Assembly (NCBI GenBank): GCA_947447835.1
Contig: CANFLP010000009.1
Coordinates: forward strand, 1 to 25,727
Reading direction: 5' to 3'
Length of the DNA stretch: 25,727 nt
DNA from: Bacteroidota bacterium
GTDB lineage: Bacteria > Bacteroidota > Bacteroidia > Chitinophagales > Chitinophagaceae
Shown: positions 15,861-24,074 of the stretch, piece by piece
How positions within the stretch are numbered: the first letter of the stretch is position 1
Layout of the letters: every line of letters starts with the position of its first letter
Translations under genes and position numbers: made by a program
The notes under the pieces: model-generated
Told to the model about the DNA's origin: nothing
Database searches by the model: none
The model's input: only the letters and a program-made list of their open reading frames with translations

Positions 15861-16631
15861 ATGGGCGCATTTAACACAGGGAATCCAACCCTTACTGAGA
15901 AAATTTTTGATAAAAGCTTGCACGATACATCTAATGCATTTGGTGTAATGAGCGTGCGTGGTACAATTAATAAGTTTGGCTTTTTATTGTTAATGGTGAT
16001 GGCTTCGGCAATGTATATATGGAATGTATATGCACAACCAGGCAACCAAGGAACTGCAACTACACTCATGTTAGTGGGGGCTATTGGTGGATTTGTTTTA
16101 GCAATGATAATGATGTTTAAACCCAATTGGGCTGCATATATCGCTCCAGCTTATGCTATTTTAGAAGGGTTATTTATTGGGGGTATCAGTGCATTTTTCA
16201 ATGCCATGTTTGCTACCAAATATCCAAATATTATTTTGCATGCAGTGGGCTTAACATTAGGTGTAGCATTGTCAATGTTTTTATTATACAACTTTAGAAT
16301 CATTAGTGTAACCAATCGTTTAAGATCAATTATAATGTCTGCTACCATGGGTATTGCTTTGTTTTACTTTATAGTTTGGATATTGGGTATGTTTGGAGTG
16401 AATATGGGCTTTGCTTTTAATGGTTCATTATTAAGTATCGGCATTAGTTTATTTATTGTTGGTATAGCGGCATTTAATTTGTTATTAGATTTTGATTCTA
16501 TCGAAAAAGCGGCAGAAATGGGCGCGCCTAAATTTATGGAATGGTATGGCGCATTTGGTCTATTGGTAACCTTGGTTTGGTTGTACTTGGAAATTCTGAA
16601 ATTATTGAGCAAGCTAAACTCAAGAGATTAA
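15861..16631 (+). CDS. Bax inhibitor-1/YccA family membrane protein
   Basis: A 256-residue inner-membrane protein with about seven helices spread from residue 38 to 248 after a polar N-terminus. Family marks are the PAYAILEGLFIGGIS segment (about 96-110) and the C-terminal FNLLLDFDSIEKAAEMGAP block with D210 and D212, followed by WYGAFGLLVTLVWLYLEIL. Relatives such as YetJ conduct calcium in a pH-dependent way through a pair of Asp residues in the last helices; a similar ion-leak role is possible here but unproven. It is transcribed alone and ends at a very long hairpin. Confidence 0.9.
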   Translation: MGAFNTGNPTLTEKIFDKSLHDTSNAFGVMSVRGTINKFGFLLLMVMASAMYIWNVYAQPGNQGTATTLMLVGAIGGFVLAMIMMFKPNWAAYIAPAYAILEGLFIGGISAFFNAMFATKYPNIILHAVGLTLGVALSMFLLYNFRIISVTNRLRSIIMSATMGIALFYFIVWILGMFGVNMGFAFNGSLLSIGISLFIVGIAAFNLLLDFDSIEKAAEMGAPKFMEWYGAFGLLVTLVWLYLEILKLLSKLNSRD

Positions 16632-16642
16632 ATAATCAATTA

Positions 16643-16687
16643 TATCAAGAACAAAGGCCCGAATATTTCGGGCCTTTGTTCTTGATA
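16643..16687 (+). terminator. 21-bp perfect hairpin after the BI-1 gene
   Basis: Arms 16643-16663 and 16667-16687 are perfectly complementary over 21 pairs with a three-base loop (TAT), including the GC core GGCCCGAA/TTCGGGCC. It probably works as a terminator, but no long T-run follows outside the stem; the T-rich part is inside the 3' arm. The next gene starts only 34 bases later. Confidence 0.75.
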
Positions 16688-16720
16688 ATTATGGTAAATT
16701 TGGAGATATAAAGCAACGTG

Positions 16721-18712
16721 ATGGAATATCAGACAGGCAATTTAGATAATCAGCAACTTATTCAATTTTATCATTCCTTGTTATTGCCAAGAATGATTGA
16801 GGAGAAAATGTTGGTACTTCTACGTCAGGGTAAAATCAGTAAATGGTTTAGTGGGATTGGTCAAGAAGCAATTGCAGTAGGAGCTACATTGGCAATGGAT
16901 AAAGATGAGTGGATTATGCCCTTGCATAGAAACCTAGGTGTTTTTACTTCACGTGATATGCCGTTGACAGAATTATTTAAACAATGGCAAGGAGATATTA
17001 CTGGCTATAGTAAAGCCAGAGAGAGAAGTTTTCACTTTGGTTCTAAAGCACATCATATTTGTGGAATGATATCACATCTAGGCCCACAATTAGCAATAGC
17101 AGACGGAGTTGCATTAGCTTATCAGCAAAGAGGATTGCAAAAAGTATCGCTAGCATTTACAGGAGACGGGGGTACTAGTGAAGGTGATTTTCATGAAGCA
17201 TTAAATGTAGCTGCAGTTTGGAACTTGCCAGTTATTTTTATAATCGAAAACAATGGATACGGATTAAGTACACCTACTAACGAACAATACAAATGTGAAC
17301 ATTTAGTAGATCGTGCAAAAGGATATGGCATGGAGGGGATTCGTATTGACGGGAATAATATTTTAGAGGTATACAACACCATCAAAGGAGTTAGAGAATA
17401 TTGCATCAAAAATCAAAAGCCCTATTTGATAGAATGTGATACTTTTAGAATGAGAGGACATGAGGAAGCGAGTGGTGTAAAATATGTTCCAAAGGAATTG
17501 TTTGAAACCTGGGCGAAAAGAGATCCAATAAAAAACTACGAAGCATTTTTAGTAGAAAAAAATATTTTGAGTGATGCAAATGTTTTACAAATCCATGCTG
17601 CATTTAAAGAAAAAATTGAAGCCGATTTAAGACAGGTAATAGAGACAACCTCGTTTATGCCTTCTATAGAAACAGAAGTTGCAGACGTTTTTGCTCCTAT
17701 AACTGAAAAGGATATATTAAGTATCGATCAGTTAGATCAACCCATAGTGCAACATAAAAGATTTATAGAATCTATCAGCGATGCCTTGCGTGCATCCATG
17801 CAAAGATATCCTGAGATGATTATCATGGGACAGGATATTGCTGAATATGGTGGTGCATTTAAAATGACAGAGGGCTTTGTGAATGAATTTGGGAAACAAC
17901 GAATACGTAATACACCTATTTGTGAAAGTGCTATTATAGGAACTGCATTGGGGTTAAGTTTGGAAGGTATTAAGTCGGTAATGGAAATGCAATTTGCCGA
18001 TTTTGTAACCGTAGCATTTAATCAAATTGTAAATAATTTAGCAAAGTCGCATTATAGATGGGGACAGAATGCCGACGTGGTGGTAAGAATGCCTACAGGT
18101 GCAGGAGTGGGTGCAGGTCCTTTTCACTCACAATCTAATGAAGCATGGTTTACACATGTACCAGGATTAAAAGTGGTCTACCCATCTAATCCTGCAGATG
18201 CAAAAGGATTAATGATTGCTGCATTGGCTGATCCGAATCCAGTATTATATTTTGAGCATAAAGCCATGTATCGAAGTGTAGAAGGTGATGTGCCGGACGC
18301 TTATTATCAAGTACCCATAGGGAAGGCATTTTTTGTAAGTAAAGGAACGGATGCAACGATTATTACTTATGGTATGGGGGTGCATTGGGCAAAAAAATAC
18401 CAGGCCGAAAATGCTAGCATTGCTTTAACCATTTTGGACTTGAGAAGTTTGTCGCCATTGGATTACGAGGCCATTAAAGATGCGGTAGCCACAACGGGTA
18501 AAGTAGTTATTTTACATGAGGATAATTTAACAGGTGGTATTGGAGGAGAGATAAGTGCATGGATTGCAGAGCACTGCTTTACACAATTGGATGCGCCAAT
18601 TATGCGATGTGCTTCACTTGACACACCTATACCATTTAATACAGTTTTAGAAAAACAATATTTAGCCAATAGCAGGTTGCATGAAACCATGCAAAAATTA
18701 TTAGCTTACTAA
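16721..18712 (+). CDS. Fused 2-oxoacid dehydrogenase E1 (alpha plus beta), branched-chain type
   Basis: A 663-residue fusion of E1 alpha (about 1-320) and E1 beta (about 340-663). The thiamine diphosphate motif runs from GDGG at 148 to ENN at 178. The beta half has GQDIAEYGGAF, the CESAIIGTALGLSLEG block and GAGVGAGPFHSQS. The enzyme decarboxylates a 2-oxoacid and transfers the acyl group to lipoyl-E2; the closest overall resemblance is to branched-chain E1 (2-oxoisovalerate), with pyruvate as an alternative. ATG 16721 is preferred to the GTG at 16718. Neither E2 nor E3 is nearby. Natural alpha-beta fusions of this kind are common in Bacteroidota. Confidence 0.9.
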   Translation: MEYQTGNLDNQQLIQFYHSLLLPRMIEEKMLVLLRQGKISKWFSGIGQEAIAVGATLAMDKDEWIMPLHRNLGVFTSRDMPLTELFKQWQGDITGYSKARERSFHFGSKAHHICGMISHLGPQLAIADGVALAYQQRGLQKVSLAFTGDGGTSEGDFHEALNVAAVWNLPVIFIIENNGYGLSTPTNEQYKCEHLVDRAKGYGMEGIRIDGNNILEVYNTIKGVREYCIKNQKPYLIECDTFRMRGHEEASGVKYVPKELFETWAKRDPIKNYEAFLVEKNILSDANVLQIHAAFKEKIEADLRQVIETTSFMPSIETEVADVFAPITEKDILSIDQLDQPIVQHKRFIESISDALRASMQRYPEMIIMGQDIAEYGGAFKMTEGFVNEFGKQRIRNTPICESAIIGTALGLSLEGIKSVMEMQFADFVTVAFNQIVNNLAKSHYRWGQNADVVVRMPTGAGVGAGPFHSQSNEAWFTHVPGLKVVYPSNPADAKGLMIAALADPNPVLYFEHKAMYRSVEGDVPDAYYQVPIGKAFFVSKGTDATIITYGMGVHWAKKYQAENASIALTILDLRSLSPLDYEAIKDAVATTGKVVILHEDNLTGGIGGEISAWIAEHCFTQLDAPIMRCASLDTPIPFNTVLEKQYLANSRLHETMQKLLAY

Positions 18713-18740
18713 AATAAAAAAGCCTCTTAAATTTAATTAA
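18711..18740 (+). repeat. Degenerate copy of the downstream terminator
   Basis: This segment, starting at the E1 stop codon, repeats the left half of the terminator at 18800-18827 with small length changes in the A- and T-runs. Its right arm is imperfect: CTCTTAA is followed by TTAACGAG rather than TTAAGAGG, leaving a bulged C. It looks like a decayed or rearranged duplicate. Confidence 0.7.
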
Positions 18741-18754
18741 CGAGTATAACTAAG

Positions 18755-18783
18755 CAAGCCTACCCGTTTATGGGGTAGGCTTG
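18755..18783. other. GC-richer hairpin between the two terminator copies
   Basis: Arms CAAGCCTACCC (18755-18765) and GGGTAGGCTTG (18773-18783) pair perfectly over 11 bases with a seven-base loop GTTTATG. No T-run follows on either strand, so it is not a standard terminator; it could support the neighbouring terminators or stabilise an RNA end. Confidence 0.7.
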
Positions 18784-18799
18784 AAAATAATAAAATAAA

Positions 18800-18841
18800 A
18801 AAATAAAAGCCTCTTAAATTTTATTAAGAGGCTTTTATTTT
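18800..18841. terminator. Bidirectional terminator between E1 and dipeptidase genes
   Basis: Perfect 18-bp stem (18800-18817 with 18824-18841; core GCCTCTTAA/TTAAGAGGC), six-base loop, A-rich left arm and T-rich right arm, so it can act in both directions. The minus-strand dipeptidase stop codon at 18840-18842 overlaps its right edge. Confidence 0.88.
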
Positions 18842-19997
18842 AATTCGGGTTGTTTGCGTGATATACTCTTAAGAAATTCCCGCCTAATACTTTTGCAATA
18901 TCAGCATCTTTATAACCACGCTTAATTAAAGCTTTTGTAAATTCAGGATAATCTAGTACTGTCTTTAATTGTAATGGTGCAGAATCAATACCGTCAAAGT
19001 CAGAACCAAGTCCAATATGATCAACGCCAATTAATTTTACAATATGATCAAAGTGTTGCATTAATATTTCAATATCTGGCTTAATTGCGTCAGACTCAGC
19101 TTTATATTTGTTAGTAACAATTGCCATTGCATATTCAGACTGAATTCCGGTAGCTAATAAAGAATCAATTTCTGCTTTATGATTTTTTCTAAAAGCATTA
19201 TTTTTTTTATTAAAATTACTATCTACAAATCCAGAGAAAAAGTTTAAGCTTATCACACCACCATTTTTCCCAACTGCTAAAATTTGATCATCTTTTAAAT
19301 TTCTAGAAACAGGGCAAATGGCATAAGCATTACTATGAGAAGCAATTACAGGTTTTGTAGTTGTCTTAATAGCGTCCCAAAACGTAGCTTCTCCCACATG
19401 TGAAATATCTACAATAATTCCAAGTTTATTCATGCGGGCAATAACTTGTTTCCCAAAGGGAGTTAAGCCTTTGTGGCCTGTATATTTTGGATTTTTTTCG
19501 TCGGCATGAGAGCTAGCCCAGCTTGGTGAATTATTCCAAGTTAGCGTCATGTATCTAACACCTCTTTTATAAAATGTGTCTAGCTTATTGATATCATCTT
19601 CAATCATATGACCACCTTCTACGCCATATTGTGCTATAAATTTACCCTGTTTAATAGCATCTTGAATTTGCTTCCAGGTTTTGGCAACCACCATCTTGTC
19701 TGGATTTCTAGCAGCAACAGCATCAATAGTGTCCATTTCTCTCATAGCCCAAGCATAAGGATTGACTTTCTCACCATCACACCAAATGGAAAACAATTGA
19801 TAATCTACCCCGCCTTCTTTAAAACGTTTTAAATCGGAATGGTTAATTCCCGTTAAATCCTGATCCAAACTCACTTTTTTCTCAATACAGGCAGTCACAG
19901 CATCGTTATGGGTGTCCACTAATACTGACTTGAAATGGATTGCTTGGCCTTGAGCACCAATGGATAAGGCAAGAAAAAGGGGTACTAAGTATTTCAT
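18840..19997 (-). CDS. Membrane dipeptidase (peptidase family M19), exported
   Basis: A 385-residue zinc peptidase starting at ATG 19997. Residues 1-18 form a signal peptide (MKYLVPLFLALSIGAQGQ). The M19 metal ligands are all present: H30 and D32 in DTHND, E127 in GVEGGH, H200 in DISH, H221 in ASHSN and D333 in GSDFDG. The family hydrolyses dipeptides, including those with D-residues, in the periplasm or at the cell surface. An upstream in-frame extension to 20045 is rejected because it would bury the signal peptide and cross the promoter region. The gene is divergent from prfA and convergent with the E1 gene. Confidence 0.95.
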   Translation of the reverse strand: MKYLVPLFLALSIGAQGQAIHFKSVLVDTHNDAVTACIEKKVSLDQDLTGINHSDLKRFKEGGVDYQLFSIWCDGEKVNPYAWAMREMDTIDAVAARNPDKMVVAKTWKQIQDAIKQGKFIAQYGVEGGHMIEDDINKLDTFYKRGVRYMTLTWNNSPSWASSHADEKNPKYTGHKGLTPFGKQVIARMNKLGIIVDISHVGEATFWDAIKTTTKPVIASHSNAYAICPVSRNLKDDQILAVGKNGGVISLNFFSGFVDSNFNKKNNAFRKNHKAEIDSLLATGIQSEYAMAIVTNKYKAESDAIKPDIEILMQHFDHIVKLIGVDHIGLGSDFDGIDSAPLQLKTVLDYPEFTKALIKRGYKDADIAKVLGGNFLRVYHANNPN

Positions 19998-20022
19998 GAG
20001 ATGTGAATGTTTTAATTGACAA

Positions 20023-20040
20023 CTAAAATAGCTATTTTTG
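20023..20040. promoter_or_regulatory. Palindromic divergent promoter core (dipeptidase and prfA)
   Basis: A perfect 14-bp palindrome AAAATAGCTATTTT (20025-20038) holds two opposed -7 boxes: TATTTTTG on the plus strand at 20033-20040, a full match to TAnnTTTG, pointing to prfA; and TATTTTAG on the minus strand at 20030-20023, with one mismatch, pointing to the dipeptidase gene. The rightward box ends 17 bases before the prfA ATG. Confidence 0.6.
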
Positions 20041-20057
20041 CGCACAGAAAAACGACT

Positions 20058-21122
20058 ATGTTAGATAAATTAGAAGCGATAAAAGCCAGATTTGACCAAG
20101 TAGGGGTGGCTTTGACCAATCCGGATATCATCAATAACCAAACCGAGTTTGGTAAAATGAGTAAGGAGTACCGCTCCTTGGAGAAAATTGTGATTCCTTA
20201 CGAGCGCTATGTCAAAGTTTTAGCAGAGCATAAATTTGCAAAAGAATCTTTAAATGGAGATGACGCGGATATGCGTGAATTGGCTAAAATGGAAATGCCT
20301 GCCTTAGATGAAGAAAAGGAAACCTTGGAAAAAGAGTTGACTAAATTATTGATTCCAAAAGATCCTCAGGATGATAAAAATGCCATTATTGAATTGAGAG
20401 CAGGAACAGGTGGCGATGAGGCAAGTTTATTTGTAGGTGATTTGTTGGGCATGTACACAAGATATTGTCAAAAGAAAGGTTGGAAAGTTGCTATTGCTAG
20501 TGAGAGTGAAGGTTCTGTTGGTGGATATAAGGAAGTTATTTTAGAAGTTACGGGTGAAGATGTATATGGCACCATGAAATTTGAAAGTGGTGTACACCGT
20601 GTACAACGTGTACCAAGCACCGAAACGCAAGGTCGTGTGCATACCTCGGCAGCAACAGTGGCAGTAATGCCTGAAGCCGAAGAATTGGATTTTGTTTTGA
20701 ATCCTGCGGATGTGAAAATGGAAACTTCTCGAAGTGGTGGTGCGGGTGGACAAAACGTAAATAAGGTAGAGACAAAAGTAATGTTAACGCATATTCCTAC
20801 GGGCACGGTGATTATTTGTCAAACAGAGCGTTCTCAGTTGGGCAACCGTGAGAAGGCAATGGGTATGATGCGTACAAAATTATTTGAAGAACAAGTTCGT
20901 AAGCAAGAAGATGAAATTTCTAGACATCGTAAAACTTTGGTAAGTACTGGAGACCGTAGTGCTAAAATTAGAACCTACAACTGGCCACAGGGGCGTGTTA
21001 CAGACCACCGCGTGAATGTGACTTCATATAATTTGGATGCAGTGGTAAATGGCGAGATAGATGAATTTATCGAAGCATTACAAATGGCAGAGAACGCAGA
21101 AAAAATGTTGGTACAGAATTAA
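20058..21122 (+). CDS. prfA: Peptide chain release factor 1
   Basis: A 354-residue class I release factor that ends translation at UAA and UAG. The peptidyl-tRNA hydrolysis motif GGQ is at 230-232 in RSGGAGGQNVNKVE. The stop-codon reading motif is PST at 186-188, of the RF1 P-x-T type and not the SPF of RF2. The start is ATG 20058; an in-frame TTG at 20016 lies upstream of the -7 promoter box. No prmC follows; galE converges on it with five bases between the stop codons. Confidence 0.98.
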   Translation: MLDKLEAIKARFDQVGVALTNPDIINNQTEFGKMSKEYRSLEKIVIPYERYVKVLAEHKFAKESLNGDDADMRELAKMEMPALDEEKETLEKELTKLLIPKDPQDDKNAIIELRAGTGGDEASLFVGDLLGMYTRYCQKKGWKVAIASESEGSVGGYKEVILEVTGEDVYGTMKFESGVHRVQRVPSTETQGRVHTSAATVAVMPEAEELDFVLNPADVKMETSRSGGAGGQNVNKVETKVMLTHIPTGTVIICQTERSQLGNREKAMGMMRTKLFEEQVRKQEDEISRHRKTLVSTGDRSAKIRTYNWPQGRVTDHRVNVTSYNLDAVVNGEIDEFIEALQMAENAEKMLVQN

Positions 21123-21127
21123 TTTTA

Positions 21128-22144
21128 TTATTTCGCTAAGCTCTGTTCCCATTGCCAAGCCGTAAGCATCATTTCGTCTAAGCCATATTTACATTTCCAG
21201 CCAAGTGTATGCACAGCTTTGTCATTGTTAGCATAAATCGCAACAATATCACCAGCTCTTCTTGGTCCAATTTCGTAATTCAATTGAACACCACTTACTT
21301 TTTCAAAAGCTTTAATGGCTTCTAATACTGTAATGCCATTGCCTGTTCCTAAATTAAATACCTCACAAGATTTACTTGCGTCATTTTTAATAGAATATTG
21401 TAATGCTAATGTATGTGCATGTGCAATATCACAAACATGAATATAGTCTCTTATACAACTACCGTCACGTGTATCATAATCGGCGCCGTGTACCTGCATG
21501 GTCGGCAATTTACCAATTGCAGTTTGTGTAATAGCAGGCACTAAATTTTGAGGACGTCCAATTGGAAGTTCGCCAATAGCTGTGCTAGGATGTGCGCCCA
21601 CTGGATTAAAGTATCTTAATAAAATAGTAGACAATGGATAAGTGAAGGCGGTATCTCTTACAATGGTTTCGCCCATTTGCTTGGTAGCGCCATAAGGAGA
21701 AGCGGCAGTTTGTAATGGAGTTTCTTCAGTTACAGGAATGTTATCAGGGTTTCCATAAACAGTACAAGAGGAAGAAAAAATAAAATGCTTTGCATTGTAT
21801 TTAACTGCCATTTGCAATAAGTTAATTAAAGAACATAAATTGTTTTCGTAATAATCTAATGGCTTTTCTACGGATTCTCCAACTGCCTTATATGCTGCAA
21901 AATGTATAATGCCAACAATACTTGGGTTTTCAATGAAGATATTTTCAGTGGCAGCTTTGTCTATTAAATCTACCTTATAGTTCTTGATTTTCTTTCCAGT
22001 GATTTTTTCAATACCTAACAATGATTTATCAGAAGCTCTTGATAAATTATCCGCCGAAATCACCTCAAATCCATGTTCAATTAAATCGACAATGGTATGT
22101 GCTCCAATAAAACCACAGCCTCCAGTTACTAAGATAGTTTGCAT
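21128..22144 (-). CDS. galE: UDP-glucose 4-epimerase
   Basis: A 338-residue short-chain dehydrogenase/reductase of the extended type that interconverts UDP-glucose and UDP-galactose with bound NAD. The nucleotide-binding GGCGFIG is at 8-14, the catalytic Ser lies in SSSCTVYG at about 124-131, and Tyr151 and Lys155 form the YxxxK pair in SPYGATK. The C-terminal half has the substrate-binding RYFNPVGAHPS, GTRDGSCIRDYIHV-like segment (here DTRDGSCIRDYIHVCD) and FNLGTGNG. Length equals E. coli GalE (338). No other galactose genes lie nearby, so it more likely supplies sugar nucleotides for envelope glycans. Confidence 0.95.
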   Translation of the reverse strand: MQTILVTGGCGFIGAHTIVDLIEHGFEVISADNLSRASDKSLLGIEKITGKKIKNYKVDLIDKAATENIFIENPSIVGIIHFAAYKAVGESVEKPLDYYENNLCSLINLLQMAVKYNAKHFIFSSSCTVYGNPDNIPVTEETPLQTAASPYGATKQMGETIVRDTAFTYPLSTILLRYFNPVGAHPSTAIGELPIGRPQNLVPAITQTAIGKLPTMQVHGADYDTRDGSCIRDYIHVCDIAHAHTLALQYSIKNDASKSCEVFNLGTGNGITVLEAIKAFEKVSGVQLNYEIGPRRAGDIVAIYANNDKAVHTLGWKCKYGLDEMMLTAWQWEQSLAK

Positions 22145-22193
22145 TATGAAAATTTAGAATACAAAGAAACGAAAAACATTAATATATCTGGCA

Positions 22194-23240
22194 TTAAGCT
22201 TTAGAAGCCAGTGTAAAACCTACGGTGGTGCCTACATTTTGTTTGCTACGAATATGCATTGTTTCGTTGTGGGCTTCCATTATATGCTTACAAATGGCCA
22301 GACCAAGACCGGTACCGCCAATATCCCTGCTTCTTGCATCATCTGTTCTGTAAAAACGTTCAAATAGTCTTGGCAAGTGTTCTTCTGCAACACCTATGCC
22401 ATCATCGCTAATTTCAATTAGTATTTTATGGTCTTCCATCTTATAAATACTGGCAATAATCTGACCATCTACCTTGCCATATTTAGCAGCGTTGGAAATA
22501 ATATTAACTAAGACTTGATATATTTTATTTTTATCTGCAAAAACATGTATTGGGTTTTCACTTCCTTTTTTATAATGAAACTGAATATTCTTCTTTAGCC
22601 ACTTAACACTTAAATTATGTACTACTTCATTAATAAGGTCTTGAATAATAAATGAAGTTTTAAGAATCGGCTCTTTATTAATCTCTAAATTGGTGATAAC
22701 ATCTACATCGCTAAGTAAACCAACTAGGCGTTGAACATTAGCCTGTGCTTGATTAATAAATTTGTTACCAATGGCAGGGTCTTCCATAGCTCCATCAGCA
22801 ATCAATTCTAAATAACCTTGAATCGCAAAAATGGGTGTCTTTATTTCGTGAGAAAGATTTTGTAAAAATTCTTTTCTAAATGCTTCGTTAGATTGTAGTT
22901 GCTGTATTTGTTCCGTTTGTTGTGCTGCCCATTGTTCTACGTCTTCTCTGACATCGTCCATCCCTTTTTGAGGAAGAATATATTTTTGATAAGCTTCTTC
23001 TCTTTTACTTGCCTTAGTGGATGAAATAAGCTTATAAATGAGTTTGATTTTTCGATAGATAAAGTATTCTAAAATCCTATATACCAAAAAGTAGATGACA
23101 ACAAAGCAGGTAATGAAATAGGCTAGTAATATTTTCCAATCGGTAATTAATACAAAAACACTAATTCCAATGATGCTAGAAAGCAGTAATGCAGTTAATG
23201 CAGCTAATTGTTTTGGAGATAAATTTTTTTCTTTAAACAT
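22194..23240 (-). CDS. Sensor histidine kinase, PhoR-like without a sensor domain
   Basis: A 348-residue kinase. Two close transmembrane helices (about 12-32 and 36-55) are joined by only a few residues, so there is no periplasmic sensing domain. A linker and coiled region lead to the HisKA domain with His131 in LSHEIKTPIFAIQGY, then the HATPase domain with the N box IISNAAKYG, the G1 box DDGIGV and GGTGLGLAICKHI. It lies 63 bases after the response-regulator gene in the same direction and should be its partner. Overall similarity suggests the PhoR/ResE type; the signal is unknown and may come from the membrane or another protein. Confidence 0.92.
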   Translation of the reverse strand: MFKEKNLSPKQLAALTALLLSSIIGISVFVLITDWKILLAYFITCFVVIYFLVYRILEYFIYRKIKLIYKLISSTKASKREEAYQKYILPQKGMDDVREDVEQWAAQQTEQIQQLQSNEAFRKEFLQNLSHEIKTPIFAIQGYLELIADGAMEDPAIGNKFINQAQANVQRLVGLLSDVDVITNLEINKEPILKTSFIIQDLINEVVHNLSVKWLKKNIQFHYKKGSENPIHVFADKNKIYQVLVNIISNAAKYGKVDGQIIASIYKMEDHKILIEISDDGIGVAEEHLPRLFERFYRTDDARSRDIGGTGLGLAICKHIMEAHNETMHIRSKQNVGTTVGFTLASKA

Positions 23241-23303
23241 ATACTTAGTAAGGGCCTGAATGCTAATTACGAAGTTAGCTTTTTATAGCTAATAAAGTAT
23301 TGT

Positions 23304-23987
23304 CTAATAATCAAATTTGTATCCAACTCCTTTAACGGTTGTGATACATTCAATACCTAGTTTTACTCTAATTTTTCGAACGTGGACATCAATGGTACGA
23401 TCGCCCACAATAACATCATTTCCCCAAACCTGAGAAAGAATCTCATTTCTTAAAAATACGCGACCTGGCTGTGCGGCTAGTAAGAAAAGAAGTTCAAATT
23501 CTTTCTTTGCTAACACATGTATTACACCATTTAATATGGTTTTATATTGAGAAGGGTCAATTGTTAAATCTCTAACCTGAATAACTTTATTGTCATTTGC
23601 ATTAGGTTGAATTCTTCTGAATAAAGCTGTAATTCTGCTTAGTAATACTTTTGGACTAATAGGTTTATTTACAAAATCGTCACCTCCTAGTTCTAATCCT
23701 TTAATATGCGATGCTTCGTCGTTTAAAGCAGTTAGTAAAACAATTAATGTTTTGTCGAATTGCTTATTGCTTCTTAAATACTCGCAAACCTCAAAACCAT
23801 TACGCTTAGGCATCATGATATCTAGAATGATACAATCTGGAGTATGTTGTTGTGCTTTTTCAATAGCTTCACTTCCGTCCTTAGCTGTGAAAACTTCAAA
23901 ACCTGCTTTTAATAAATGATAACTAATAATCTCAATGATATCAGGTTCGTCGTCTGCAATTAATATTTTAATCGGATTTGTTTCCAT
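23304..23987 (-). CDS. OmpR/PhoB-type response regulator
   Basis: A 227-residue regulator: receiver domain (1-120) with acidic pair D12/D13, phospho-acceptor D56 in ILDIMMPK, Thr in LLTA and Lys in VNKPIS; then a winged-helix DNA-binding domain (about 130-227) with ELLFLLAAQPGRVF, VGDRTIDVHVRKIRVKLG and TVKGVGYKF. It precedes its kinase gene. The phosphate-type PhoB assignment is only one possibility. Confidence 0.95.
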   Translation of the reverse strand: METNPIKILIADDEPDIIEIISYHLLKAGFEVFTAKDGSEAIEKAQQHTPDCIILDIMMPKRNGFEVCEYLRSNKQFDKTLIVLLTALNDEASHIKGLELGGDDFVNKPISPKVLLSRITALFRRIQPNANDNKVIQVRDLTIDPSQYKTILNGVIHVLAKKEFELLFLLAAQPGRVFLRNEILSQVWGNDVIVGDRTIDVHVRKIRVKLGIECITTVKGVGYKFDY

Positions 23988-24001
23988 AACTAATGTATAG
24001 C

Positions 24002-24009
24002 CAAAAGTA
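24002..24009 (-). promoter_or_regulatory. -7 promoter element of the response regulator/kinase operon
   Basis: Minus-strand TACTTTTG fits TAnnTTTG exactly and ends 14 bases before the regulator ATG. Upstream, the inverted repeat ATAACCT (24023-24029) / AGGTTAT (24042-24048) with a 12-base spacer overlaps the -33 zone and could be an operator, perhaps for the regulator itself. Confidence 0.55.
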
Positions 24010-24074
24010 AGTCTTAATACGCATAACCTAACATGGTGGCAAGGTTATCAAATTGTTAACTAAACTAACAAATA

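Noticed and set aside
18755..18783. tRNA, attachment site or CRISPR-like repeat
   Set aside because: A single hairpin without cloverleaf arms, spacers or repeated units; no tRNA or CRISPR signal was found anywhere in the window.
20468..20806. Long antisense open frames inside prfA
   Set aside because: Three overlapping minus-strand frames with His/Pro/Cys-rich, unstructured translations lie wholly inside a well-conserved gene; they are frame shadows.
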